Assembly: GCA_010279815.1 (NCBI GenBank)
Contig: QEOQ01000204.1
Coordinates: 1,811,561-1,875,560, forward strand
DNA length: 64,000 bases
Direction: 5' to 3'
From: Brachionus plicatilis
Taxonomy: Eukaryota; Rotifera; Eurotatoria; Ploima; Brachionidae
The notes beneath the pieces were generated by a model. It was not told where the DNA came from. It saw only the letters and a list, made by a program, of their open reading frames with translations, and made no database searches. Both the position numbers and the translations under genes were made by a program. Shown here piece after piece: positions 34,210-44,350 of the stretch; position 1 is the first letter of the stretch, and every line of letters begins with the position of its first letter.

Positions 34210-35179
34210 ATGGCATCTTCGCAAGATTTACGAAAAACAACCATCTGTTTATTTGATGTAGATGGAACTGTCACACCTCCAAGACAGGCATGATTTTTGA
34301 TAGACTTTTCAAAATTTTATAATTGATTTTTTTTATAGATTATTAAACAGAATATGGAAGAATTTATGGAAAGATTGAAGCAAACAGTCACTGTTGGTCT
34401 AGTTGGTGGATCAGATTTAGGAAAAATTTTAGAGCAACTTGGTGGTCAAAATGGTTTGAACAAAAATAATTATGTTCAATTTTTTTTAACTTTAATTTTC
34501 TATCATAGCTTTGAAAAAATTTGACTATGTTTTTTCTGAAAACGGTCTTGTATCCCACAAAAATGGCGAATTAATATTCCAAGAGGTAAAAATTAAAGCT
34601 TGAACTTTAATAGAAATAAATAAAGTTTATTTTACAGAATATTTGCAGATTTGTTGGTGAAGAAAAACTTCAGAAATTCATAAATTTTTGCCTTAAGTAT
34701 TTATCCGAGTTATGGTTGCCATTTAAACGCGGCACATTTATCGAGACTCGTAGTGGTTTGATAAACATAGCACCACCAGGACGAAGCTGTACCCAGGCCG
34801 AAAGAGATCAATTTGAAAAATATGACCAAGAGCATAAAATTAGAGAAAAATTTATCCAAAAATTAAAAGAGAATTTTCCTGAGTATAATTTGGTCTATTC
34901 AATTGGCGGTCAGATAAGCTTCGATGTTTTCCCAGAAGGCTGGGATAAAAGATTTTGTTTGACCCAAGTTCAAGCTGATGGATTCGAAAAGATTTATTTT
35001 TTTGGTGACAAAACATTTAAAGTAATTCTGAAAAAAAATAAAATAAAGTTTTTTACTAATATTTTTTAAAGGGTGGTAATGACTATGAAATAGCAAATGA
35101 TCCAAGAACTGTGTCTTTCACTGTCACATCACCAGAAAACACAATCCAAATAGCAAGTGAATTATTAACCATTTCTTAA
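34210..35179 (+). CDS. PMM2: Phosphomannomutase (PMM1/2 type)
   Basis: Interconverts mannose-6-phosphate and mannose-1-phosphate for GDP-mannose and glycosylation, in the cytosol. Exons: 34210-34287, 34339-34453, 34509-34585, 34638-35021, 35072-35179, giving 253 residues against about 246 in human PMM. Motifs are [13 protein letters not shown] (HAD nucleophile Asp and acid/base Asp), [45 protein letters not shown] (mannose-phosphate-binding Arg), [19 protein letters not shown], and FFGD followed by GGNDYEI. All catalytic features are present, so it is probably functional. The first intron starts with GC instead of GT (CAG|GCATGA at 34288); protein alignment leaves no GT alternative. AATAAA lies at about 35235. 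PMM1 versus PMM2 orthology cannot be decided here. Confidence 0.95.
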
Positions 35180-35239
35180 TCAGGATTAGTATAAGTTTTA
35201 TCATTTTATTTTTTATTGTTTGTTTTTTAAAGCGAATAA

Positions 35240-36377
35240 AATCTATTTTTAACACTCATAACAAGTTTACACAATTTATGCTTTTTTAAAAATTAAATTA
35301 GATCATTTAAAGATTTTATCCATCGGCATTTTTATAATATGAAAGTCTTAAATCTTTTGCTATATAATTGATTAGATTTAGACCCATTTGAAGTATCTTT
35401 ACTTTTAGACTAAGGCCTTCATTATTCAGAACTGATTCTACGATATCAGAGAATAATAAAAAAAAGTAAATTATTTTAAATCGAATCTTGCGATGACATA
35501 GTGAAGAGTGTCAAAAACAAGTTACTGTGAAGAGATACAGGGGATGTTCCAAATTAAAAAATAACTAAATTTTTGCTTTTACATTTTGTCTTTTTTACTT
35601 TTAAATGATTTTTTTTGTTCTACTTAATCAAAACTACTCGATAAAGGACTGAATGGACGATTTGAGACCAAACTTTCCATAATAATTTACAAAATATCCT
35701 TTTAATAATTAAAAATTTCATATAAAAAGTTTCCATCGAAAATTTTCGAGAATTTGCGTAAAAAAAATTTTTCAATTCCAATTTTTTTTTCAAAAAATTT
35801 TTAAAATAATTTACGAAAAATTATTAAAAATTAAATTTATTTTCACATTCAATATTTTCTACAAAATAATTTAAGGAATTAGAGTATTTTTTTTATTACT
35901 AAAACTTTTTGGTCAAATCTTTAAGAATTATACAAATGTAATCACATATTTTTTTATTTTTATCTTAGATGAATTTAATTTAATTAATTTTTTACTTAAT
36001 ATATTATTTATTAATATATTGAATATAGTATCAAAAAAATCAAGTATAAAATATGACAGTGAAATATATTTCATAAAATACTAGTTTCGATTAAATTTTT
36101 GTTTATTTTAAAATAATATAGAAAAAAAGTACAAAAATCGGTATTTTTCTTATTTGTATTAAATTCTTCATTTACCCTTCATTTAAAAATTTTACCTTTG
36201 AAAAATCAATTTTTAAAATTTAGAATAGCAGAACAATTTTTTTACTTAACAAAAAGACAAATTTTATAAGACAAATCCAAGCTTATTGAGAAAGTCAGAT
36301 CTAGAACTATAAATAATTTAAGGAAATATAGATGCTTCAGATGTAATAAGATTAATAGGTATAAATACGGGAGACTA
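35240..36377. other. Intergenic, no gene seen
   Basis: AT-rich DNA with T and A runs. No conserved ORF or clear repeat boundary found. Confidence 0.45.
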
Positions 36378-36916
36378 GTGATGAGTAAGTATTTTTTCAA
36401 TGAACTGAAAAAATTTATTCGACTCGTGAAGTTTTGATATCATAGACGAGGAAAACGATAAAGAGGAACAAAATGAATAGGTCCTTCCAGAAAACAATAA
36501 TTCAGCTCAAGGCGCAGAAGAACAAACAATTCCAAACCGTTCACATTCAGACTTATTTTAAATCAATTTTATTTTATTTTTTATGCCCAATTTAAATAAT
36601 TAATTTTAAAAAATAAATAAAAGTACAAAAATTAAGAGCATTAAAAGAATTTTTTTAATTTCAAAAAGATTTTAAACCAGCCTAATAATTGGTTATTACT
36701 ATAACCCGGACCACCTATTTTTTACTAAAAAAAGAACCCATACTTTAAAGACGAATAAAAAGCCGGACGATAGCCAACTTGTTAAATACTTGTAGTAAAT
36801 TTTATAAGCTTTCACGCAAGACCATAAACTAAGCTCTAGGACTTACCATTCGGCCTCTATCAGCCTTTAAATACAAAAAATCAAAAAAATTCCACTCGGA
36901 CCTATACTTTAAACTT

Positions 36917-37067
36917 TTAAACAAAAAAATTGAACGTTTGTCGCATTCGAGCTTGATTGAATTTGTATTTAAATGGATCTCTTCCATACGCCAACATTTG
37001 ATCAAATGCACAACAAAACAGACCACAATCATTTGGACCTACTTGAGGTTCGACGTTAACTAAACTA
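36917..37067 (-). pseudogene. Ulp1-like cysteine protease fragment, probably from a DNA transposon
   Basis: A minus-strand frame reads SLVNVEPQVGPNDCGLFCCAF, then LAYGRDPFKYKFNQARMRQTF and stops. The Q..x-DCG-F pattern with the catalytic Cys is the C-terminal part of Ulp1/SENP-type proteases, which are often carried by transposons. The upstream His and Asp part is absent. A different frame at 36829-37032 is open by chance. About 90 bp separates it from a LINE tail. Confidence 0.65.
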
Positions 37068-37157
37068 ACCTTCTGATAATTGCTTTCCGGACGAAGAGTA
37101 CGACTAAGATTTATTAATCCGGATATTCGGTGGTCATTTAAATAGAATTATTTTTTT

Positions 37158-37640
37158 GAAGGAGCTTTAGCTCGGTACAGAAAACAAATAAATGACTAAA
37201 CGGGGAAAATGTAAAGAAGGAAAAATGTTAAACGGGGAATTTAATTGTGGGGAAAATGTTAAGTAGTAGTAGTAAGAGTAAGGGGTAGGCTACAAGTCGC
37301 GATTTGCATGCAGAATGATGCATAACGCGATGGGTGACGACACTTTGTGTGGTAGCCACTTGCCGTAATTAAGTTGCTGTTTTGTCAAGCTTGCTTTTGA
37401 AGTCGTTGGTACTTTTGGCGGTGATGATGGAGTCGTTAAGATCGTTCCAGTCATTGACAATTCGGTTGCAGAAAAAGTTATGTCGTTGATTACAGTTCTT
37501 CACCAATTCTCGTCTCAATCTCGCCTTCCTATTAACTCTTGGTGCAGAAATGGAAGTCGGTGCGGCAAATTCAACATGCTCTATTCCTTTTGCAATTTAA
37601 ACTGCTGTATCAAATCGCTACTCAATCGCCTCGCTTTTAG
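37158..37640 (-). pseudogene. LINE ORF2 C terminus plus 3' UTR and tail (CR1/Rex-like, reversed)
   Basis: On the minus strand the protein reads DLIQQFKL, a one-base frameshift, then GIEHVEFAAP, LVKNCNQRHNFFCNRIVNDWN, ITAKSTNDFKSKLDK and TAA at 37369-37371. FF..RivN.WN.L......S...FK..LD is the standard C terminus of CR1/Rex/L2 LINE proteins. About 170 nt of 3' UTR follows, then TTTATTTGTTTTCTGTACCG and AGCTAAAGCTCCTTC. This ties the short dispersed repeats in the window to a LINE. The 5' part is lost. Confidence 0.85.
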
Positions 37641-37799
37641 ATTGGTAAATGGGGAAAATGCTACTAAATCAACTAATTTTTAGTCCGCTTATTTTTAGTT
37701 AACTATTTTTTAGTCGACTAAACTAAAATTATTAACTAAAATTTAATTTTTATAATCTGTTTTTTTTTAGAAAATTTTTACTAAATAAAAGTTATTACT

Positions 37800-39067
37800 G
37801 GGTGAGGTTTAAAGTCAAATAAAAATCTGAGAATGTCAAATAAAAATCCGGGAAACTCATACGAAAAGAATTTTTTTTTGGCCAACCGAAAAATCATGAA
37901 AAAGACTTTTATTTCTGGGAAAGTCATACAAAAAATTCTTAAATCTGGTAAAGTCATATAATACTAGGGTAAAGTCAAACAAAAATAATTTTTTTTTCAA
38001 ATTTTTTAAGTATTTTGCAAGCGTTTAATTTCAATTTTTCAAATTTAATATTCAAGTTTACAACAAAATAAGCTTGGTTAATTGTTTGAAAAAAAAATTT
38101 TGAACAAAATAAATTCTCTTTTTTTATTTTGTTTTTTTTTCTTTAAAGAGATTTTATTATTGCATCATTTTAAATCTCCCCACCCTCTTTCTTACTTTAA
38201 AAAAGAAAAATACTCAGTGCATAGATTTTTTGAACAAGTCATTGATTTTGAAATAAGCAATAAGTATAATTTAAAGACTAACTATCAAAACGACTGAAAA
38301 ATTAAAAAAAAAATTATAAATTTTTTCAAAATGTCAAAAATATTAAAATGGAAATTGATTCAAATTTGTGAAAATCAAAATTTTAATGAAAATAAAAATG
38401 CGTTAAATTTGAATCAATAAATTCAAAAGCTCCTTGTTGGTTTCCCAAAGTGGGTAGTTTACTGTGAAAGAGTAATTAAATTGAATAAATTTGAAATGTT
38501 AAATGATTCAAATGATGGTTCAAATGACTTATATATTTTTAAGTATAAACATAAAAATGGAGATATTGATAATGTAGAAATAACAAATGAGGACTGTAGT
38601 TGTATTGAATGCAATAAATGTTCTTGTTCACCCTATTTGGATAAAGGTATCTGTAGCCATATTTTGGTTGGCTGCGTTATGATAAAAAAAAATACAAAGG
38701 TTTAAATTTGGAATCCAAATTTGTAAATAAATCAAAAAAGAAAGTAGGAAGGTATAGCTTAGCTAAGTTTTGTTTAAAAAAAGATTAAAGTATTTTTTGT
38801 ATTCGTTTATTTCTGTGTCACTTTTTTATCCGCAATATAATTAATAATCAATAAATTTTTTATTAAAAAAAACAAAATTATTTTTATTTAACTTTACCCT
38901 AGTATTATATGACTTTACCAGATTAAAGAATTTTTTGTATGACTTTCTCAGAAATAAAAGTCTTTTTCATGATTTTTTCGGTTGGCCAAAAAAAAATTCT
39001 TTTCGTATGAGTTTCCCGGATTTTTATTTGACATTCTCAGATTTTTATTTGACTTTACCCTTTACCC
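37800..39067 (+). mobile_element. MULE (Mutator-like) element, 1,268 bp, with 9-bp target duplication
   Basis: Terminal inverted repeats of about 190 bp (37800-37992 and 38878-39067) are near-identical, sharing AAGTCAAATAAAAATC, GGGAAACTCATACG and TGGCCAACCGAAAAA. GTTATTACT flanks both ends (37791-37799 and 39068-39076). The 9-bp duplication and long TIRs are Mutator features, and the internal SWIM-finger ORF agrees. The similarity of the TIRs implies a fairly recent insertion. The element is too short to encode a complete transposase, so it is non-autonomous. Confidence 0.9.
38481..38705 (+). pseudogene. SWIM zinc-finger remnant of MULE transposase
   Basis: A 74-residue ORF inside the MULE. 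YIFKYKHKNGDIDNVEI is followed by CSCSPYLDKGICSHILVGC. The C-x-C-x(n)-C-x-H arrangement is the SWIM finger that follows the catalytic core in MULE transposases. The DDE core is missing; the preceding 350 bp holds only AT-rich frames. Confidence 0.7.
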
Positions 39068-39696
39068 GTTATTACTAAAGCAATTAGCATGATTTTTCTG
39101 TAGCAGAAACTCAAATAAGTTAAAATATGAGTAAATTATCAATTAATTATTATTATTATTATTATTATTTATTAAAGTTTAAGTCAAATTGACATTTATA
39201 TTATAAAAAATAAAAAAATTCAAATAAAAAAAATTTAAAAAAAAAATTAATGATTCTTTTAACCTATTTAGTCGTTTTTAGTTAACTTAAAATTAGTCGA
39301 CTTAATTTTAGCCGACTAAACTAAATTAGTTAAGTTAAGACCCATCACTAACAATTTTGTAAATTTTTATCTCGAATATTATTCAAATGTTTCGAAATTT
39401 ATTTCTGCACAAAAATTTTTCAAAAAATTGAATTTTAAATTCCCAAATTCATTAAAGAAAATTTATTTACAAATAAAAAAATCCAAGTTGCCACTTATCA
39501 AAAAATTTTAAAATGTTTCCATCAAATTAACATTAACAAAAACAATCGGACAGTTTCAAAAAAATACAAAAAAAGAGCTGTTTTGATTCAATAAACTTAA
39601 CAAAAGTCTTTGCCTAGATACATTTGAAAAAAAATTGAAATTCAAAATAAAAATCTCATTAAAAATATTGAAAAGAAAATTTTTTAACTCGAAAAA

Positions 39697-41256
39697 ATGT
39701 CTTTGGCTGAGTTGTTAAAAGCCGATCTAGAGGATGGTGACGATGACCAAGAAGAGCTACAAGAATTAGACAATGATGAAAAGCCAAGTCACATGGAAAT
39801 CTCTGATGAGAACAATGTTGGTCCGGGCGACACCAAAATGGAACTGGAAGACCCAATGCTCGCCAATCTGCAATCTCTAGGAAGCAAAGACAGCGTAAAA
39901 ACAATTGCTAAGCTCCTGGAAAGCGAAAGGCTGAATAATTCCATTAAAAACATCGAGTTCTACCAGGAACAAGAAAAAGACGCTCGCAGTCGGCGAAAGG
40001 AAATCATCGGTCCTGTCGAACAGGACCCGGAGTACAAATTAATTGTGGAAGCTAATAATTTAACAGTAGAAATCGACAACGAAATAAACATCATTCACAA
40101 GTACATAAGAGACAAATATTCGAAACGATTTCCAGAGCTCGAATCTTTGGTGCCAAATGCACTGGACTACATTCGAACTGTCCGCGAGCTTGGAAATCGT
40201 GTCGAAAACGCCAAAAATAATGAAACACTGCAAACTTTCTTGACCACAGCTACCATCATGATCGTAAGTGTGAGTGCCTCGACCACGCATGGAACAAAAA
40301 TATCAGAGCTCGAATTGAACTTGATCAACGAGGCCTGTGACATATCCATTAAGTTGGATGAGATAAAGAAAAAAATTTTCGACTATGTAGAGTCAAGAAT
40401 GACTTTTATTGCGCCAAATTTGAGTTTAATAGTTGGTGCACCAACTGCAGCCAAATTGATGGGCATAGCTGGAGGCTTGACCAATTTGAGCAAGATGCCA
40501 GCCTGCAATGTTCTTCTTCTGGGCCAGCAAAAAAAGTCTTTGTCCGGCTTTTCAACAAGTCAAATGTTGCCCCACACTGGATATATTTATTTTTCGGACA
40601 TAGTGCAAAAAGTTCCTTCGGATTTGAGGAGAAAAGTGGCGCGAATCGTGGCTGGCAAGTGTACACTTGCAGCCAGAATAGACAGCTTTCATGAGAGTCG
40701 GGATGGGGTGCTTGGCAGTGAGCTTAGAGGAGAAGTTGACATGAGAATTGAAAAATTGCAGGAGCCTCCAGCGGTCAAACAGATCAAGCCGTTGGTGGCG
40801 CCGATTGAGCAGGCGAGGAAAAAGCGTGGTGGTAGACGAGCTCGAAAAATGAAAGAGAGACTTGGCATCACTGAGCTTAGGAAGCAAGCTAACAGAATGA
40901 CTTTTGGCGAAATAGAACAAGACGCCTATCAGGAAGACTTGAATTTTTCAAGTGGTCAGATTGGAAAGGACGGAAGTGGCAGGGTTCGTGCAGCCCAAGT
41001 AGACGCCAAAACCAAAGCTAGAATAAGTCAGAAGCTACAGAAAACAATACAAAAGCAAAATCAGTGGGGTGGTACGTCGACTGTGCGACGCAATATTGCT
41101 GGAACTGCGTCTAGTGTTGCTTTTTCGACACTTCAGGGCCTAGAAATTGTTAATCCGAATGCTGCTGAAAAAGAGACCAAGGGCACTGAAACTGCCAAGT
41201 ACTTTTCGTCATCGGGAGGTTTTACTAAAGTCAGTAGTGTTATTCCAAAATACTAG
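39697..41256 (+). CDS. PRPF31: U4/U6 small nuclear ribonucleoprotein Prp31
   Basis: Spliceosome component that binds the U4 snRNA-15.5K complex and links U4/U6 to U5 in the tri-snRNP. It is a 519-residue intronless ORF; human PRPF31 is 499. An acidic N terminus precedes a coiled-coil region (residues about 70-210). The Nop domain (about 215-335) reads IVGAPTAAKLMGIAGGL, LSKMPACNVLLLG, LPHTGYIYFSDIVQ and ARIVAGKCTLAARID. The basic C-terminal part has KKRGGRRARKMKERLG, LRKQANRMTFGE and KTKARISQKLQ, matching the Prp31 C-terminal domain. The start is the first ATG of the frame, after an A-rich leader. All landmarks are intact. The exon is clearly less AT-rich than its flanks. The antisense ORFs on the minus strand are shadows. 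Confidence 0.97.
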   Translation: MSLAELLKADLEDGDDDQEELQELDNDEKPSHMEISDENNVGPGDTKMELEDPMLANLQSLGSKDSVKTIAKLLESERLNNSIKNIEFYQEQEKDARSRRKEIIGPVEQDPEYKLIVEANNLTVEIDNEINIIHKYIRDKYSKRFPELESLVPNALDYIRTVRELGNRVENAKNNETLQTFLTTATIMIVSVSASTTHGTKISELELNLINEACDISIKLDEIKKKIFDYVESRMTFIAPNLSLIVGAPTAAKLMGIAGGLTNLSKMPACNVLLLGQQKKSLSGFSTSQMLPHTGYIYFSDIVQKVPSDLRRKVARIVAGKCTLAARIDSFHESRDGVLGSELRGEVDMRIEKLQEPPAVKQIKPLVAPIEQARKKRGGRRARKMKERLGITELRKQANRMTFGEIEQDAYQEDLNFSSGQIGKDGSGRVRAAQVDAKTKARISQKLQKTIQKQNQWGGTSTVRRNIAGTASSVAFSTLQGLEIVNPNAAEKETKGTETAKYFSSSGGFTKVSSVIPKY

Positions 41257-41371
41257 ATCAATTTACAATTATTATTTTTGTTTTTTGTAATTAATTGATT
41301 TTTTTGTCAAAGTTTTTTTTTTTTTGATAATTAGAAATAAATAAAAAAAATTGAAAAATTTTATTTTATTA

Positions 41372-42654
41372 ACAGGTGTAGAATAAAAAATGGCACAAAA
41401 TTAATTTAGTCATAAAAAATTTTTTATTTTACAAAGGCTTTAAATTTTTTTTTAATTTTATAACTGAACCCTCCTATTTTGAAAAAATAATATCAGTTTA
41501 GGTATTGAACACCTTGACGACGCAGGATATCGAGCCTAGAGCGAACAGTCTTGGCATGGTCTTGTGCAACCATTGGTTCCATATTGCTCAGGCAAGTGCG
41601 AATTTTGTTTTCGAGTTGCTTAAGATTTTTGGCCTTCAAATCACCCTCATAAATTTTAGCTTTAAAACTTCCCCAAAAATCTTCGATTGGTCGTGCTTTT
41701 GGTACGTTTGCTGGATTCACTTCTTTGGCAACATACCTTATATTTTTATCTAACATATAATTCTGTACCATATTCGTATAATTAGATGATACTAAGTCGG
41801 GCCAAAATAAAAAATTGCCATCCTGATAATATTCTTTAATCATTGGTTCAAGTCGTTTCTTAATACACTCTCCAAGGTAGACATTTTGATTGACCCCTAA
41901 ACCACTAGGTACAAAATATGGTTCGTTGTGAAATAGCCAACTAGACCATTAATTTTTCTTCAAATTTATAAACTTTCTTGTTCTTTACACTCTCCGGCTA
42001 ACATTATTGCTTTAAAAAATATTATTTCCTGGCAGAGCGGTGTTGCCAAGAGTGAAATATCATCAATTATAAATTCATATCTGCTTTATTTTAAAAGCAT
42101 TCGACGACATTTAGGCCTGGCTGCCTTATCTTGATTAGCATTTAAGTGAGGTCTCTTGTGTTTTTTATACTTTTTGATGATTGTATACTTCTTTAAAACT
42201 TTTCCGATATAGGTATATAGTGACAATTAAACTTTCTAGCCATCTTTCTTTGCGAACGACCCAATTTATGATTGAAATAGGCTCTCAGTTTAGCAACCAT
42301 TAGTTCCGTCGAAATTTTAGAAGGTCTACCACTTCCTTTTCTTCTCTTGAAAGTTTTATTTTTTTCTATAACATCTAGCCAACGATAAACAGAACGTCTT
42401 TTGTATCCAAGACCAGTGAATCGCCTTACAACTTCAGCTTTTGGCAAATTTTGGTTACTTTTAACAAAGTTGTTCATTTCTTTTTTGATAGTTTACTAAC
42501 AACTTATCGTAAATTCAACTTTATGATATAATTTTTATTTATTTAAAAGCTAGGATCAGCCTGATTTTAAATTTTGAAAAAATTGGGAAAGGTCTTGTCC
42601 ACATTTATAGCAAATTAAACTAAAATTTAGTGCTATTTTTTATTCTACACCCGT
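41372..42654 (-). mobile_element. Tc1/mariner-type transposon, 1,283 bp, dead
   Basis: Terminal repeats ACAGGTGTAGAATAAAAAAT (left) and the reverse complement of ACGGGTGTAGAATAAAAAAT (right) are flanked by TA (41370-41371, 42655-42656). Size and TA duplication fit Tc1/mariner. The transposase lies on the minus strand. It begins only about 115 bp after the PRPF31 stop and just beyond its AATAAA at 41335. Confidence 0.9.
41493..42477 (-). pseudogene. Mariner/Tc1 transposase, broken
   Basis: N-terminal part 42193-42477: paired-like helix-turn-helix (KAEVVRRFTGLGYKRRSVYRW) and the GSGRPSKIS linker. After a frame break comes a middle part with an in-frame stop, containing FIIDDIS (first catalytic Asp region). 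The C-terminal part from about 41960 down to 41493 contains FWPDLVSSNY (second Asp) and VPKARPIEDFWGSFKAK (third acidic position). At least one stop codon and frame changes near 42000-42190 make it non-functional. Confidence 0.88.
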
Positions 42655-42711
42655 TATTATTTTTTTTCTCGTTAATGACTTGTGCAGATCTCGAAAAGAT
42701 ATTAAAGTAAT

Positions 42712-42945
42712 TTATCCTAGTACCTTTCGAAGAATGTGTGCATTTTCCATAAGTGCGAGCTGATTGATGACCTGGGAAAACTATTAGGTTCTGATAGAAA
42801 TTTTGTATTAGTGTACCTAATACTCAAACAGCTACTGGCACATTTCTCGTATTACAATTCCACATTTTGCTGATCTCAATTTCTAGTTCCTTATAATTAC
42901 TTATCTTTTCATTTTCATTCAATATATATTGTCGACATCATCTGG
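42712..42945 (-). pseudogene. LINE ORF C-terminal fragment, a different LINE type
   Basis: The minus strand reads NENEKISNYKELEIEISKMWN, then CNTRNVPVAV, an in-frame TGA, VLGTL, and after a frameshift NQLALMENAHILRKVLG and stop. The pattern KY.dL.iEi.rMWnv....iPVv.GalGt...........ilgtA.ILRkvL is a recurrent C terminus of one LINE lineage. I recognise the pattern but cannot name the clade with certainty. One stop and one frameshift: dead. Confidence 0.65.
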
Positions 42946-43029
42946 GAAGACTTTATAAATTAAAAGCATCTTTTGTTTTTCTTTTAATGTAGCTCAATGT
43001 CTGGACTGTACATCTGATACATTATTTGT

Positions 43030-43330
43030 ACCATCAACAAACTGATTCTGCAAAACTCAGAAAATTGAAAATTTGAGATATTATATTATATTAAAAATCC
43101 AACTCAAATTTAAGTGGTGGTCCAGAGGATGTATCAGTTGCAACAATTTACAGAAGATGGATTAGTCGGTCCAGATTAAAGCTCTGGCGTTTTTTATATT
43201 TTGCTTTTGTTTTTTGTACTAAAATTCACAATGTTCAGAATTTTGCAGAGTTTTTCAGAATCAGTAAATTGGTGGTGCAAAGGAAGTATCAGTTGCTACA
43301 ATTTACAATTTACAATTTATAGTGAAACCT
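43030..43330. repeat. Repeat related to 7823-8040 (CTGCAAA family)
   Basis: Shares GATTCTGCAAAACTCAG, AATCCAACTCA, ATGTATCAGTTGC and TTTTTTGTACTAAAATTCAC with the 7823-8090 copy, in the same order. Inner inverted arms such as GATTCTGCAAAACTC / GAGTTTTTCAGAATC are visible. Highly diverged. Confidence 0.55.
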
Positions 43331-43706
43331 AAATTAATTCAAAAATAAAAAATAACTCTGGACTACTCTTATGTTTGTGTGAGTGTATTGAGACCGTGCA
43401 AGTGTTGTACACCCTGCAACAATATTACTTATGGCTTCTTCATCCTTATAGAATTTTCGCCCATGTCTCTTCGGATATCCATCGTTTTCCTTTTTTGCTT
43501 TACAAATCCCAGAACCTATTCTGGTAAAGACTTTGGTGTCATTTAAGGAAAACCTCCATCTTTTAAAGATCATTTTATGGCCAATAGTGCAACTAATTCT
43601 TTCGTTCCTATTTAAGTTGAATTGAATGGTTATAGAGTTCCGGAAATTACTTATAATAAGTTACAAGTTCAAATGCACCTATATTTGTGTATTTTTAATT
43701 TTAATT

Positions 43707-44350
43707 TGAAGAAGCTAGCTTGAAACAGATAAACAAATAAATAATATAAATAAATGACAAGATGAATGAATTAAGTTTTATTGAGATAATTAGAATTCAG
43801 TTTTAACAGTAAATTTTTTTAAATAATTTAGTTAGAATATTGGCTATATAAAGAATAAGATACAATTTAACAAATAAAAATAAAAAAATATTTCGATTAA
43901 CATATCGCCTAGCCATCTTCTAAAAAAATCAAAAAAATTGTTTAAAACTTCCTTTATACTCTTATAGAGATAAGGATTTAAAAAATTATTAGATTTTAAA
44001 ATTCGATCAAAAACTGTATCGAATGTCAACAATTTAAGGGTTTTTCGTTTTGAAAGAAAATTAATTCGAAACGAAAATTAGTAACTAAGATTATCTAAAA
44101 TAAATGCAGAACCGAAAATACATTTTTTTGAAGCTTATTTTTATATTAAAAAAAGGATAAAACCTTTTTGAAATTAATTAAATAAAATTTCTCCAAAACA
44201 GATCTTTTGCAAAATTTTTCTGCCTAAAATTACAAAATTTAACTAATAATGTTTTTCTAATAAATAAACTTAACAAAAAATCATCAAATCTTATGTATAA
44301 TAATTGTTCATTATTTTATTATTTTGAAAATTTGAAATATTTCTTGAAGG
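43707..44350. other. Reversed LINE tail scrap, then AT-rich intergenic DNA
   Basis: GAAGAAGCTAGCTTGAAACAG followed by ATAAACAAATAAATA (43707-43750) is a worn copy of the LINE 3' end in reverse. The remainder to 44350 is AT-rich with no gene and includes the upstream region of the small membrane protein gene. Confidence 0.5.

Larger units (their letters stand above)
37655..39353. mobile_element. Possible hAT-like element disrupted by a MULE
   Basis: Sequences rich in TTAGTCGACTAA and TTTTTAGTTAACT occur at 37655-37745 and again at 39270-39345. The right one ends AAGACCCATCACTA, which is TAGTGATGGGTC reversed, a hAT-type terminus. TAGTGATGAGTAAG at 36378 might be the other end. No 8-bp duplication was found, so boundaries are uncertain. 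Confidence 0.35.

Noticed and set aside
36829..37032. 67-codon minus-strand ORF
   Set aside because: Wrong frame relative to the Ulp1-like fragment that overlaps it.
43334..43573. 79-codon minus-strand ORF (contains KAKKENDGYPKRHGRKFY)
   Set aside because: Slightly less AT-rich and possibly transposon-derived, but no family was recognised and no boundaries were found.
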